64,000 nucleotides of DNA, from assembly GCF_031157355.1 (NCBI RefSeq), contig NZ_JAVIFT010000001.1:1178001-1242000 (forward strand), written 5' to 3'. This document shows, one piece after another, positions 41,876 through 52,100 of this stretch (position 1 is its first letter; each line of letters starts with the position of its first letter). This DNA comes from Hyphomicrobium sp. LHD-15. GTDB taxonomy: Bacteria; Pseudomonadota; Alphaproteobacteria; Rhizobiales; Hyphomicrobiaceae. Position numbers and translations under genes: made by a program. Under the pieces are notes generated by a model that was not told where the DNA came from, did no database searches, and saw only the letters and a program-made list of their open reading frames with translations.

Positions 41876-42454
41876 TCAGTTTTCGGCGCGATCGTCGGGC
41901 CGCTCAGATCTTTTGCTTCCGGCTTTTTGCATCAGCGTGCGCAGCTCGGTCGGATCGTCGAGATCGATGGTGTGCGGGTACGCGGGGTCTTTGCCGTGCA
42001 TCTCCGCCATCACGTCGCCTTCGGCATTGTAGAAGATCGTGCGCGGGACATAGGTGCCATCGGGCGAGAACGCGCCGTTGGCGTCGGGATCCTTGTCGAC
42101 GTCCACCAGGATCATCACGAAATCCTTGGAGGCCGCAACGACGCCAGGGTCTTTCCAAACCTGGCGGTAGCGCTTGCACGAGGTGCACCAGGAGGCGTGG
42201 AACAGCATGATGACCGGCTTGCCGGTGCGGGTCGATTCACGAATGCCGGGACCGACCTCCTGCCAAGCGATCTCGGCGCCGTTCCAGAGCTCGGCCATGT
42301 TCGGCTGACCGGCAACCACACGGCCGGGGAGAAGCAGAAAGGCCGAAAGCAACGCGAGGCCGACCGTTGCGGACGTTCGCGCCCAGGCAGCCGACCAACA
42401 GGCGGAGCGGGATCTCATCGGCATGGTTTCGGCTGGCGTGATTTCGGCTGACAT
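41876..42454 (-). CDS. Exported thioredoxin-fold protein
   Basis: 192 residues, start ATG 42454 (AGGAG about 9 bases upstream; internal ATGs at 42424 and 42418 possible). Signal segment TVGLALLSAFLLLPGRVVAG, then a thioredoxin domain with CTSC in FHASWCTSCKRYRQVW and cis-Pro in TYVPRTIFYNAEGD. Periplasmic disulfide chemistry is likely. The first 13 codons contain three near-repeats of TTTCGGCTGG-like sequence on the opposite strand. Confidence 0.85.
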   Translation of the reverse strand: MSAEITPAETMPMRSRSACWSAAWARTSATVGLALLSAFLLLPGRVVAGQPNMAELWNGAEIAWQEVGPGIRESTRTGKPVIMLFHASWCTSCKRYRQVWKDPGVVAASKDFVMILVDVDKDPDANGAFSPDGTYVPRTIFYNAEGDVMAEMHGKDPAYPHTIDLDDPTELRTLMQKAGSKRSERPDDRAEN

Positions 42455-42632
42455 GGGTTCGGCTCCTGATCTTGCGGGATCTTTTCCCGCTTCCCGGCGG
42501 CTAAAGCAAGGCCGGATCCTCGAAGCAGAGCCAGCTCTTCACCGTTGCTTAACCAGGAAAATCCCGAAAATCTTAAAGTTCGGCGTCTAATCTCGCGAGA
42601 TTAATTTCATAGATTTGCAGGAGTGTCCCTCT

Positions 42633-44897
42633 GTGGGCCCCTCGTTTCTCATCGGTGCCCTACGGCGGTCAAACGCTACCGGCGAGCTGCGGAACGCGCA
42701 TCCTTTGCGCGCGCTCGCGCTTGGCAGCGTGCTAACACTTATCCTGACCGCCATCCTCGTCACCGGCGTCGTGCTGTGGTCGGCTTCGCGCAGCGATGAA
42801 GTGACGAAGGAATGGCGTCTGCAGCTCGTCTCCGACGCACTTACGAGCCGCCTGCAGAAAATTTCAACCGATCAGGAAAGCGTGGCGGACTGGGACGAGG
42901 CGGTCGTGAACACGCGCGATGTGTTCAACCGCGAATGGGTCGACGTCAATCTCGGCGTCTGGATGTACGACTATTTCAAGCACGACCGCGTTTATATTCT
43001 CAACGCGCAGAACCGTGTGCTCTATGCCATGGCCGATGGAAAGGAGACCTTCGTCGGTGAAGGCGGCAAACCCGACGGTTTGGTTGGCGCTCTCGCGACA
43101 TCGCTCAGGCAACAGATCGCGACAACGCAGCCCTTGGTGGGTGCAAAAAAACATATCCCCCGCACGCACGATCTCGGGTTCGTCGAAGGACGGCCTGCGC
43201 TGGTCAGCGTCATGGCGCTGGTTCCGCATAGCGGGGCGGTTTCCCAGGAGCGCGGAACCGAAAGCCTGATCGCGAGCGTGCGCTTTCTCGATGCAAGCTT
43301 TCTGACCGAAATGTCGGATGCCTACGTTCTCAACGGCGTGCGCTTTACGCGCACAAACGACATCGCCCCCGATGAGCAGTCCTATACGTTCAAGAACGAT
43401 GCCGGAGAAACCATCGGCCGGTTCGTCTGGAAGCCGAGACTGCCGGGCGCCAAAATCCTTTCCGACGTTCTGCCGGTGCTCGCGATCGGCCTGTTCTTCA
43501 TCGGATTGGCGATCACGTTCCTCATCCAGGGCTTGCGCAGGACCTACACCGAACTCGTCACCAGCGAAGCCCAGGCCCGTCACCTCGCGTTGCACGATGC
43601 ACTGACCGGGCTCCCAAATCGCGCATTTCTCAACGACCGCCTGGACGAGGCGCTCACCGATGTGAAGAAGGGGCATGGGCAGATTGCGCTCATGTTCCTG
43701 GACCTGGATCGCTTCAAGCAGGTCAACGACACGCTCGGCCATGCGGCGGGCGACGCCCTGATCCGCGAGCTTGCCGCCAATCTCAACATTACCCTCCGCC
43801 CAGGCGACGCGCTCGCGCGCATGGGAGGCGACGAGTTCGCGATCATCATGCACGACGTTGCGGATCGTACCGAGGTGGAAGAGCTCTGCCTCGATATCGT
43901 CTCTGCCGTTTCGCGGCCGTTCGATATTCTCGGAAATTCGGCAATGGTCGGCATCAGCATCGGTGTCGCGATGGCGCCGGAGGCCGGCGTGGATCGCAGC
44001 GAGCTGGCGCGGAAGGCCGACATCGCGCTTTATCAGGCGAAAAAGAACGGCACCCAGCGCTTCCAATTCTTCACCGAGGAGATGAGCGCGGACGTGCAGC
44101 AGCGCCGAACGCTGGAATGCGAGCTTCGCGACGCGCTCGATGCACCCGGCCAGCTCGAGATCGTCTATCAGCCGATCTATTCGGCCGACCTTGCGGGGAT
44201 TTCCAGCGTCGAAGCGCTGGCCCGATGGCATCATCCACGGCTCGGCGCCATTTCGCCGATCGTCTTCATCGCGCTCGCCGAGGAGTGCGGCCTCATCGAC
44301 AGGCTCGGTGATTGGGTTCTGCGCCAAGCCTGCACGACCGCGCGAACGTGGGATGTGGGAACAGTGGCCGTCAACGTGTCACCGACCCAGTTCCGGCAAA
44401 AGGATTTCGCGGAGCGCGTATTCGCGATCCTGAACGAATCCGGCTTATCGCCCAACCGCCTCGAAATCGAGATCACAGAAAGCACGCTGCTCGATGGCTC
44501 GGACTCCTCGACGAGGGGTCTCAAGGTGCTGCGGGAAGCCGGCATCAAGATCGCGCTCGACGATTTCGGAACGGGCTACTCCTCGCTCAGCTATCTGATG
44601 CGGCTCGAGGTGGACCGGATCAAGATCGACAAGTCGTTCGTACGCCATCTCGGGGATTCCGCGCAGTCGTGCTCGATCGTGCAGGCCATCGTGACGATGG
44701 CGCATGCGGTTGGCGTCGCGGTCACGGCGGAGGGTGTGGAAACCGGAGACCAGCAGGAATTTCTTTCGCGCGTCGGCTGCAACAATCTGCAGGGCTATCT
44801 GCTCTCGCCCCCGGTCTCCGCGCTCGGCCTGGTCGAGCTGTTCGGCAGCAAGAAGATCCCGCCCAGAGAGCGCGACATCGGCTCGGCCGTCGCTTAG
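42633..44897 (+). CDS. CHASE4-GGDEF-EAL c-di-GMP signalling protein
   Basis: 754 residues from GTG 42633 (CAGGAG about 9 bases upstream; a TTG at 42615 is the other choice). Two transmembrane helices bracket a periplasmic CHASE4-type sensor (SRLQKISTDQESVADWDEAV, WVDVNLGVWMYDYFKHDRVY). Then GGDEF (HDALTGLPNRAFLNDRLDEA, RMGGDEFAIIMHD) and EAL (SVEALARWHHP, ITESTLLDG, IALDDFGTGYSSLSYL, IKIDKSF). Both catalytic motifs are intact, so it could make or break c-di-GMP. Confidence 0.93.
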   Translation: MGPSFLIGALRRSNATGELRNAHPLRALALGSVLTLILTAILVTGVVLWSASRSDEVTKEWRLQLVSDALTSRLQKISTDQESVADWDEAVVNTRDVFNREWVDVNLGVWMYDYFKHDRVYILNAQNRVLYAMADGKETFVGEGGKPDGLVGALATSLRQQIATTQPLVGAKKHIPRTHDLGFVEGRPALVSVMALVPHSGAVSQERGTESLIASVRFLDASFLTEMSDAYVLNGVRFTRTNDIAPDEQSYTFKNDAGETIGRFVWKPRLPGAKILSDVLPVLAIGLFFIGLAITFLIQGLRRTYTELVTSEAQARHLALHDALTGLPNRAFLNDRLDEALTDVKKGHGQIALMFLDLDRFKQVNDTLGHAAGDALIRELAANLNITLRPGDALARMGGDEFAIIMHDVADRTEVEELCLDIVSAVSRPFDILGNSAMVGISIGVAMAPEAGVDRSELARKADIALYQAKKNGTQRFQFFTEEMSADVQQRRTLECELRDALDAPGQLEIVYQPIYSADLAGISSVEALARWHHPRLGAISPIVFIALAEECGLIDRLGDWVLRQACTTARTWDVGTVAVNVSPTQFRQKDFAERVFAILNESGLSPNRLEIEITESTLLDGSDSSTRGLKVLREAGIKIALDDFGTGYSSLSYLMRLEVDRIKIDKSFVRHLGDSAQSCSIVQAIVTMAHAVGVAVTAEGVETGDQQEFLSRVGCNNLQGYLLSPPVSALGLVELFGSKKIPPRERDIGSAVA

Positions 44898-44936
44898 CAC
44901 CGTTCCAGCTCTAACGGATCCGCGAGGCGGGCACGC

Positions 44937-45941
44937 TTATTTCGGACATTCAACGGCAACGGTCGTTTGCGCCGATGGAATGAACCGTCTGCATTCCGAG
45001 ACACGCGCGACCGAAGCCGCCGGCTCGGATCGAGATTGCGACTGCGGCGCCGGGTTTGACACCGGCGCGACAACGGCCAGCGGCTCGAGCGTGGTCAAGC
45101 GGGCGCGAGCATCGTCCTGGGCGGCGCGGGCATCCAACGACTTCGGCGCGCCCTCGAGCACCTTCTTGAAACTCGCCGCGGCTTTGTCTTTTTCGCCTTG
45201 CTGCTCCTCGATGCGTCCGCGCAACATCAATGCTGCGGGGAAGGCCGCCTTCAGCGAAAGCGCCTTCTCGATATCCGTGAGCGCAGCGGCGTAGCTCGCT
45301 TCGCGGAACGCAACTGTCGCGCGGGCGTAGTAGGCGTCTGCATTGTCGGCACCGGCGGTGACGGCTTTTTCCGCTTCGAGACGCGCAGGCCCCTGCTCAC
45401 CCAGATCGGACAGAACAAGAGCGCGTAGGATCTGAGCCTTGATTTCTCCCGGATCGAGCGCAGACGCCTTCTGCAGCTCGGAGAATGCCTGGTTCAGCTC
45501 GCCCCGGCGACGGAACAAGCGCGCGCGGTTGATATGCGCTTCCGCGATCTCGCCCCTTTTCTCCAGATAGCGGTCGAGATCGGCAAGCGAGCGTTCGCGA
45601 TCGCCGCGCTCGTGCTGAACAAGCGCACGTTTGTAGTAGGTGTCGGCGTAGCCCGGATTGTAATCGATGGACTTGTCGAAATCGGAGAGGGCTTTGTCGT
45701 AGCTACCAGCGTGGAAGTGGGCCGAGCCGCGATTAAAGTGACCGATGTAGAGCTGGTTCTTCGGCAGGCGCCCGCTGTTCATCACGCGGGTGCAGGCGTC
45801 CGCACTGGCCTTGCGGTCGGCCGCCGTGCAATCCGCGAGGTCTTGCGTCATGCCAGCGAGGCCCGGCGTCGCGAAGGTGCCCGCGCATATAAACGCAACC
45901 GCTAACCGGCTGATCGTCGAAATAGCTATGAAACGCGGCAT
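44937..45941 (-). CDS. Secreted TPR-repeat protein
   Basis: 334 residues from ATG 45941 (the frame is open upstream to 46241 but the signal peptide begins here: STISRLAVAFICAGTFATP). About six tetratricopeptide units, e.g. GHFNRGSAHFHAGSYDKALS, DTYYKRALVQHERGDRERSL, AHINRARLFRRRGELNQAF. The C-terminus has a Pro/Ser-rich linker and a Cys pair (SECRRFIPS, AVECPK). A periplasmic scaffold is likely; partner unknown. Confidence 0.8.
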   Translation of the reverse strand: MPRFIAISTISRLAVAFICAGTFATPGLAGMTQDLADCTAADRKASADACTRVMNSGRLPKNQLYIGHFNRGSAHFHAGSYDKALSDFDKSIDYNPGYADTYYKRALVQHERGDRERSLADLDRYLEKRGEIAEAHINRARLFRRRGELNQAFSELQKASALDPGEIKAQILRALVLSDLGEQGPARLEAEKAVTAGADNADAYYARATVAFREASYAAALTDIEKALSLKAAFPAALMLRGRIEEQQGEKDKAAASFKKVLEGAPKSLDARAAQDDARARLTTLEPLAVVAPVSNPAPQSQSRSEPAASVARVSECRRFIPSAQTTVAVECPK

Positions 45942-46252
45942 GAGGCGACACCCCCGTCTGGCAATTTCGCTCGCGGCACATTTTCCGTTCGTGTCCGAGT
46001 ATGGACGGGATGCCGGCGTCCGGTCAGTTACGGGGGTAACAAGCCTGCGCGCGGGCTCGCCAGGGACAAGGCACACACCACCGCCGCATCCGAGTTTCGG
46101 CCAGCATCCTGACGGGCACCCGCTTTGCGAAGCCGCCCTCGCTTCCCACATGTGACCCGGCTGAACTCTTCCAAATCGGCGCAACAGCCCTTGACGGCGC
46201 GCTACCGATGCCCCAATTATGTTAATGTGATAAACATTCACATGAGGATGCG

Positions 46253-46732
46253 ATGCACGACATGGTTATGAGGCTCGACGACATGGGGCGGCCGGCGTGG
46301 CTCGCACTCATGGTTGTCAGTTTTGTTCTGTTCTGGCCGCTGGGACTGGCCGTCCTGGCTTTTCTTCTCTGGAGTGGACGCATGGGACACGGATGGGGTT
46401 GCGGAAAACACGGTGAGCGCAGCCGCTGGCAGGCCCGTTTCGCCGAAAAATGGGGCCGCCACGGGAGCGGCGCTTGGGGCGAGCATCGGGGCGGCGACGC
46501 CTTCCGGGGCGGCTTTGGCTCGTCGGGGAACCGCGCCTTCGACGAATACCGCGAGGCGACCCTGAAGCGCCTCGAAGACGAACAGCGTGAATTCCGCGAT
46601 TTCCTCGAGCGCTTGCGCTTGGCGAAAGACCGCTCGGAGTTCGATCAGTTCATGGCGGACCGGAAATCGCGCCCATCTTCGGGCGAAGAGAACTCCGGGC
46701 CGGAAGGTCCGGCACCTTCTCCGCAGACCTGA
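46253..46732 (+). CDS. DUF2852 membrane protein
   Basis: 159 residues. One hydrophobic N-terminal segment (LALMVVSFVLFWPLGLAVLAF), a Gly/Arg/His-rich middle, and the conserved helix FDEYREATLKRLEDEQREFR followed by FLERLRLAKDRSEFDQFMAD, as in DUF2852 proteins of Rhizobiales. Function unknown. Followed by a hairpin terminator. Confidence 0.85.
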   Translation: MHDMVMRLDDMGRPAWLALMVVSFVLFWPLGLAVLAFLLWSGRMGHGWGCGKHGERSRWQARFAEKWGRHGSGAWGEHRGGDAFRGGFGSSGNRAFDEYREATLKRLEDEQREFRDFLERLRLAKDRSEFDQFMADRKSRPSSGEENSGPEGPAPSPQT

Positions 46733-46763
46733 TTGCCAACTACCCTCCCCCACAACTCGATCG

Positions 46764-46790
46764 GGCCGGCCTGACCAGGGCCGGCCTTTT
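46764..46790 (+). terminator. Rho-independent terminator
   Basis: GGCCGGCC twice around a 7-base loop, followed by TTTT. Closes the DUF2852 gene. Confidence 0.75.
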
Positions 46791-46951
46791 GATTGTGGCC
46801 TCCGACCAAATGCAGGACAGACCTTAACGCGCAATAAACGATATCCCACTGTAATATAAGGGAATATCATTGGGTATGTAACTCTTTATCATCATACCCG
46901 AGCTAAGCATTGAGCTTCGACCGGCATGATGTCGGTTGGGAGATGGGTTCG

Positions 46952-47761
46952 ATGCTCGAGCGCCGCGGGGTCGCCGGCTGCATTTTTGCGTTGTTTGCGA
47001 CGTCACTTGTCGCGCTGGTTGCGATTGAGCGGAACGACGTTGCTATTTTCGACCTCGCCCTCTCCACACCCATGCTCGTCCTCTCCGTCGCCGCGATTGT
47101 CGCCGCCGCTTGCGTCCTCTATCGCCGATACACACGACGGCATGCCCCGCGCGCGCGCTTTCCGACGTTGATCGTCGTCAACGGAGGCTTGTCCCTCGCA
47201 GAAGATCCCGTGCCCGAGGTCGACGAGCTGATCCATATGCTCGACGATGCCGTCGTTCTCTCGCGCGAGGTTCCGGTCGTTTCGAGGCTCCAGGCCGTGG
47301 AACTCACAGGCTTGCTGAAGGAGCAGATCGCCGCACACGGCACAGAGGCCAACCCCCGGCAGCTGACGCTTACCGGCACGCCGCCCCCTCTCATGACGCT
47401 CGCCGATCCCGCTTCCCTCTCGCGCGTTTTCCAAATCTTGATCAGAAACGCACTCTCGGCAGGTTCACGCGCGATGCTTCGGATCGACCACGGCACGAGC
47501 GCGCTCGTCGTGCATGTCGACGACAATGGCTTCGGGCTACCCAAGAGTGAGCGCGAAGCCGTTTTCGAGCGCGCCTATCATATGGAAATTCTACCGTCGC
47601 AGCGCTCGAACCACTGCGCGGAGCTGGTGATCGCGCGGCAGATCGCGCGCGCCCACGACGGCGACATCACCGTCTCGGCCTCTCCCGAAGGTGGAGCACG
47701 CTTTACGCTTCGTCTCCCGTTGCTGCTCGAACAGGAGCGCACTCTTCAGGCCGCTTGCTAG
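46952..47761 (+). CDS. Membrane sensor ATPase, histidine-kinase-like but without H-box
   Basis: About 269 residues from ATG 46952 (GGGAG 9 bases upstream; ATG 46943 and TTG 46910 are alternatives). Two N-terminal transmembrane helices (FALFATSLVALVAIERN, LVLSVAAIVAAACVLY). C-terminal HATPase_c: LIRNALSAG (N-box), VDDNGFGLPKSEREAVFERA (G1), ELVIARQIARAHDGDITVSA (G2 region). The segment between the helices and the ATPase has no recognisable HisKA histidine box, so it may be a degenerate kinase or a regulator. Confidence 0.75.
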   Translation: MLERRGVAGCIFALFATSLVALVAIERNDVAIFDLALSTPMLVLSVAAIVAAACVLYRRYTRRHAPRARFPTLIVVNGGLSLAEDPVPEVDELIHMLDDAVVLSREVPVVSRLQAVELTGLLKEQIAAHGTEANPRQLTLTGTPPPLMTLADPASLSRVFQILIRNALSAGSRAMLRIDHGTSALVVHVDDNGFGLPKSEREAVFERAYHMEILPSQRSNHCAELVIARQIARAHDGDITVSASPEGGARFTLRLPLLLEQERTLQAAC

Positions 47762-47771
47762 CTATCGCGCG

Positions 47772-48605
47772 TCAGCGGATGGTCTTGTCGAGATTGAGCG
47801 CCTGATCGAGCCCTTTCACGGTCGCGAGACCTTTGACGCCCGCGAGATTTGCTCCGTCAAAATCAGCTCCAGTGACGTTCGCCCCCTCCAGGGTCGCGCC
47901 CGAAAGATCGACTTTCGAAAGATCCGCTTCGACCAGGATTGCGCCGGTCAGATCCGCGCCGACCATGTTCGAGAACATCAGGATCGAGCGCGTCAGATCT
48001 GCATGCCGCAGGGTCGCGCCGGAGAAGTCGCAGGATTTCAGGACATTGCGCGCGAGCGTGACGAGCGTGCCCTGGCCGGGGCGGCCTTCAAGCGGGCTGA
48101 AATTCGCATACGTGAGATCGGCACCGCGAAAATCGGCACCCGACAGATCGGCTTGTACGCGGATGCCGGTCAGGTTCGCGCCGGCAAAGCGCGGCGCATC
48201 GGCATGGCTGTTCTGTAGGTCGGTGTAGACGGTCGGGCGGAAAATGGTGCTGCCCCGCAGATTGGCCCCGGACATGTCGGCACGGATCAGCACCGCGCGG
48301 TCGAGGCGGGCAAAGGAGATGTCCGCTCCCTTGAGATTCGATCCCGTAAAATCAACGCCGTAGAGGTCGGTCCGAGCAAGCTTCGCCTGTTTGAAATCGA
48401 GGCCGGAGAGATCGAGATAGGTGAGATCGCGCCCGGCGTAGTCCACACGCTCGCCAGGCTGGGCCTTGAACAATTGCTGCGTGATTTCGCGCGCCGTGAA
48501 GTCGGCTTTCGGAGAGACGTTCTCGTCGGCCGCAAAAACGGCTCCCGCGCCGACGGCAACCGCCAGGGCGCCGACTACCCCCTGCTGCCAACGAACAGCC
48601 GCCAT
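47772..48605 (-). CDS. Secreted pentapeptide-repeat protein
   Basis: 277 residues with a signal peptide (GVVGALAVAVGAGAVFAADE). Tandem A(D/N)LXX repeats: LDLSGLDFKQAKLARTDLYG, FTGSNLKGADISFARLDRAV, ADMSGANLRGSTI, ADLSGADFRGADLTYANFS and a final block VDLSGATLEGANVTGADFDG. These form a right-handed square beta helix. Convergent with the sensor ATPase gene (10-bp gap). Confidence 0.88.
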   Translation of the reverse strand: MAAVRWQQGVVGALAVAVGAGAVFAADENVSPKADFTAREITQQLFKAQPGERVDYAGRDLTYLDLSGLDFKQAKLARTDLYGVDFTGSNLKGADISFARLDRAVLIRADMSGANLRGSTIFRPTVYTDLQNSHADAPRFAGANLTGIRVQADLSGADFRGADLTYANFSPLEGRPGQGTLVTLARNVLKSCDFSGATLRHADLTRSILMFSNMVGADLTGAILVEADLSKVDLSGATLEGANVTGADFDGANLAGVKGLATVKGLDQALNLDKTIR

Positions 48606-48898
48606 GACCTGTCCATCTCCATCGCGGCCCGCCAGCCGCCGTCCCCCATATCCTCAATGATTGCACGTGGCGCCGAGACTTCAAGGCCTCGTTCGGAGAG
48701 AGAGGCTTCCCGGCTACGTTTTCCTTGCCGTTTCTCGCTGATCTCACCAAGGAGCTAAAATCGCCGATCGATAAAATTCGAGTGAATCTCTAAGGCTCAC
48801 GTTCACGTCTGGTCGGCACGATCTGTCGCGCGGCAACTTGGTCCGTCAGCAGAACGGATTCGGCCGAGCCACCGCGAACGCGCGCGCAGGGAACAACA

Positions 48899-49189
48899 AT
48901 GATAAACCTACCAATCGGAACGCCGGCAGCGTCCTCCTCGTTGCGCAATGGCATTCCGTCCCAGGATTCGACATCGTCGCCCCAATCGAATCTCGATCTC
49001 AAGTCGCGTAATGCGGAGATCGAGGAGCGTCCGTCGCGGCAGACGGGCGGGATCGCGAGCTTGGTTCAGCTCAACCTCTCGGTAGAAGAGGCCTTCGCGC
49101 AGGCTCAGCAGATCAAGACCCAGCTCCTGGCGGAGCTTTTCAGCATTGCGAACGAAGACCCGCAGGACATTGCCGCGCTGTTGAGATAG
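48899..49189 (+). CDS. Hypothetical protein, 96 aa
   Basis: ATG 48899 without a strong ribosome site (weak AACAACA leader). Ser-rich N-terminus, then a helical C-terminus (GGIASLVQLNLSVEEAFAQA, IKTQLLAELFSIANEDPQDI). It ends 4 bases from the convergent hydantoinase gene stop. No family recognised. Confidence 0.5.
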   Translation: MINLPIGTPAASSSLRNGIPSQDSTSSPQSNLDLKSRNAEIEERPSRQTGGIASLVQLNLSVEEAFAQAQQIKTQLLAELFSIANEDPQDIAALLR

Positions 49190-49193
49190 CGGA

Positions 49194-52100
49194 TCAGGTC
49201 TCGCCGACACCGCCGCCCGTTGGCGTTTGAAGACTGATTGCGTCTCCGGCTTCGAGAGCGACGGCAGCCGCGCCCGGCAGCTCCTCCACCGAACCGTCCT
49301 TGCGGCGGATCGCGTTGCGTCCGGCTTCTCCCGGCTCGCCGCCCAGGAGCCCGAACGGCCGCACCTTTCGGTAGCCCGACAAAATCGCCGCGCGCATCGG
49401 TTCGAGAAAACGAATGATGCGGAGCGTGCCGTCGCCGCTCGCCCAGCGCCCCTTGCCGCCCGAGCCGCGCCGGATCGAAAAGCGCTCGAGCAACACCGGA
49501 TAGCGGCTTTCCAGGATTTCGGGATCGGTGAGGCGCGTGTTGGTCATGTGCACCTGGACAGCCGCCGCGCCGTCGAAGCCATCGCCATTCCGGTCGAAGC
49601 CCGCCGGCGCGCCCGAGCAGATTGTCTCGTAGTACTGCACCTTGTCATTTCCGAACGTGAGATTGTTCATCGTGCCTTGCGAGGAACCGAGCACGCGAAG
49701 GGCCGCAAACAGCGCGTTCGTGATCACCTGACTGGTCTCGACGTTGCCAGCGACAACGGCGGCTGGAAAGACCGGCTTCAACATCGAACCGTCCGGCACG
49801 ACGATCTCAATGGGCCGCAAGCAGCCGGCATTGAGCGGGATCGGTTCGTCAAGCAGCACACGAACGACGTAGAGCACGGCGGCGCGGGCGACCGGCTCTG
49901 GTGCATTGACGTTCGTCGGCTGCTGCGGAGACGTTCCGGTGAAATCGATCCTTGCGGAGCGGCGTGCGCGATCGATGGTCACCGCGACCTCGATCGCCCA
50001 ACCGCCATCGGTCTCGACCCTGAAGCGGCCATCGCTCAACCGCCCAATGAGGCGGCGCACGGCTTCCTCGGCGTTAGCCTCAACGTGCGCCATGTAGCTC
50101 GCGATCGTCTCGGCGCCGAATTCCGAGACGAGACGCAGGAGCTCGGCTCGTCCGCGCGCGTTGGCGGCAACCTGGGCTTTGAGATCGGCGATGTTCTGGG
50201 CGGGATTGCGAGCTGGATAGCGCGCACCTGTGAGCAGCGCCAACGTCTCGACTTCGAGAAAGCGACCCTCTTTCACCAGTGGCACGCAATCGATGTAAAC
50301 GCCTTCTTCCTCGATGTTCGTGGCGTTCGGGCTCATGGAGCCGGGGGCGATGCCGCCGATGTCCGCGTGGTGACCACGGCTCGCGACATAGAACGCCGGG
50401 CGCTCGGCCCCCTCGACGAAGACCGGCGTCACGACCGTGATATCGGGAAGATGCGTTCCGCCGGAATAGGGCGCGTTCAGCATGTAGACGTCGCCCGGCG
50501 CCATCTCGGCGCCGCGCACTCGGATCACCGTTTCGACGGCGCTCTCCATGCTGCCGAGGTGCACAGGCACGTGGGGCGCATTGGCGACGAGCTGGCCATC
50601 GCCATCGAACACGGCGCAGGAAAAATCGAGCCGCTCCTTGATGTTCACCGACTGCGCGGTGGCTCGCAGCGCTTCGCCCATCTCCTCGGCAATTCCCATG
50701 AAGAGATTGCCGAACACTTCGAGCAGCACGGGATCGACTTCGAGGCCCACTTGCTCACGCGTGCGGGTGGCGGTTCGTGTGAGCACGAGGTCGCCGCCCG
50801 GCGTCATCTTCGCGGCCCAGCCTGCTTCGAGCACGACGGTCTGGTTGGCTTCGACAATGACAGCCGGACCCGATACCGCCTGGCCTGCCGCTAAGCTCTC
50901 GCGCCGCCACACGTCGCCCTCGTGCCAGGCGCCCCGCGCGTAGAACCGCGTGCGTGAAACCGGCGCTCCCGGCGTGGCGGCAGGCGGCGCGATCCGAGCG
51001 ACCTCATCGCCGCCGCCTTCGGCCTCGACCTCGACCATGGCGATGACGACGCGCTTTTCGGGCGAGACGAAGCCGAAGCGCTGTGCGTGAGCGGCTTCAA
51101 AGGCCCTCTGCATGCTAGCCACTTCGGCGAGAGCGATCGGGATCGCGACCTCGGTTGCCTCGTAGCGGAGATGAACCAACGTTTTCGTGCGCAGCGCTTC
51201 GGGCGCGACACCTTGGGAAGCAAGCTCGTCCTGCACCTCGGCCAACATCGTGGCTGCCTGTGACTCAGCGGCGGCAATCCCGACCGCATCGAGCGGCACT
51301 TCGAGCGAACGTTCGCGGCTGGCGCGCACAGAAGAAAGGCCGATCCCGAAAGCCGACAGAAGCCCTGAAAGCGGATGCAGCAAAACCTGGCGTATGCCGA
51401 GCGTATCGGCCATCAAGCACACATGCTGGCCCGCGGCGGAGCCGAAGCCATTCAGCACGTAGGTGCTCACGTCGTAGCCGCGCTCGATGGAGATTTTCTT
51501 GACGGCCTTGGCCATGTTCTCGACGGCGATGCGAATGAAACCGTCGGCGACCTGCTCGGACGTGCGGCCGTCGCCGATTTGAGCGGCGAGATCCGCGAAC
51601 GCGGCGCGGGGGGCCTCCGCGTCGATCGGCTCTTGGCCACTCGCGCCAAATACACGCGGCAGAAACGCGGGATCGAGCTTGCCCATCACCACGTTGGCGT
51701 CCGTAACCGTCAACGGACCGCCGCGGCCGTAGCACATCGGGCCGGGATCGGAGCCTGCGCTTTCGGGGCCGACTTGAAGACGCGCGCCGTCGAACGAAAG
51801 GATCGAGCCGCCGCCCGCCGCCACGGTGTGAATGCGCAGCATCGGCACGCGCAAGCGCACGCCCGCGACCTCGGTTTCGAAGGTCCGCTCATAGGCGCCG
51901 GCATAGTGCGAGACGTCGGTCGAGGTTCCGCCCATGTCGAAACCGATGACACGATCGAAGCCGGCGCGACGGGCTGTTTCCGCCATGCCGACGACACCTC
52001 CCGCCGGACCCGAGAGCACCGCATCGCGGCCGTGGAAGTGGGTACCCGCCTTGAGCCCTCCGGATGACGCCATGAACAGGAGGCGGGATTCGAGACCGCC

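Noticed and set aside
40544-42451. Plus-strand frame of 635 codons
   Set aside because: It runs across tRNA-Leu and two clear minus-strand genes (ceramidase-like and thioredoxin-fold); shadow frame.
42864-44327. Minus-strand frame of 487 codons
   Set aside because: Opposite the CHASE4-GGDEF-EAL gene; no motifs of its own.
49227-50894. Plus-strand frame of 555 codons
   Set aside because: Opposite the hydantoinase B half, which has strong family motifs; shadow frame.
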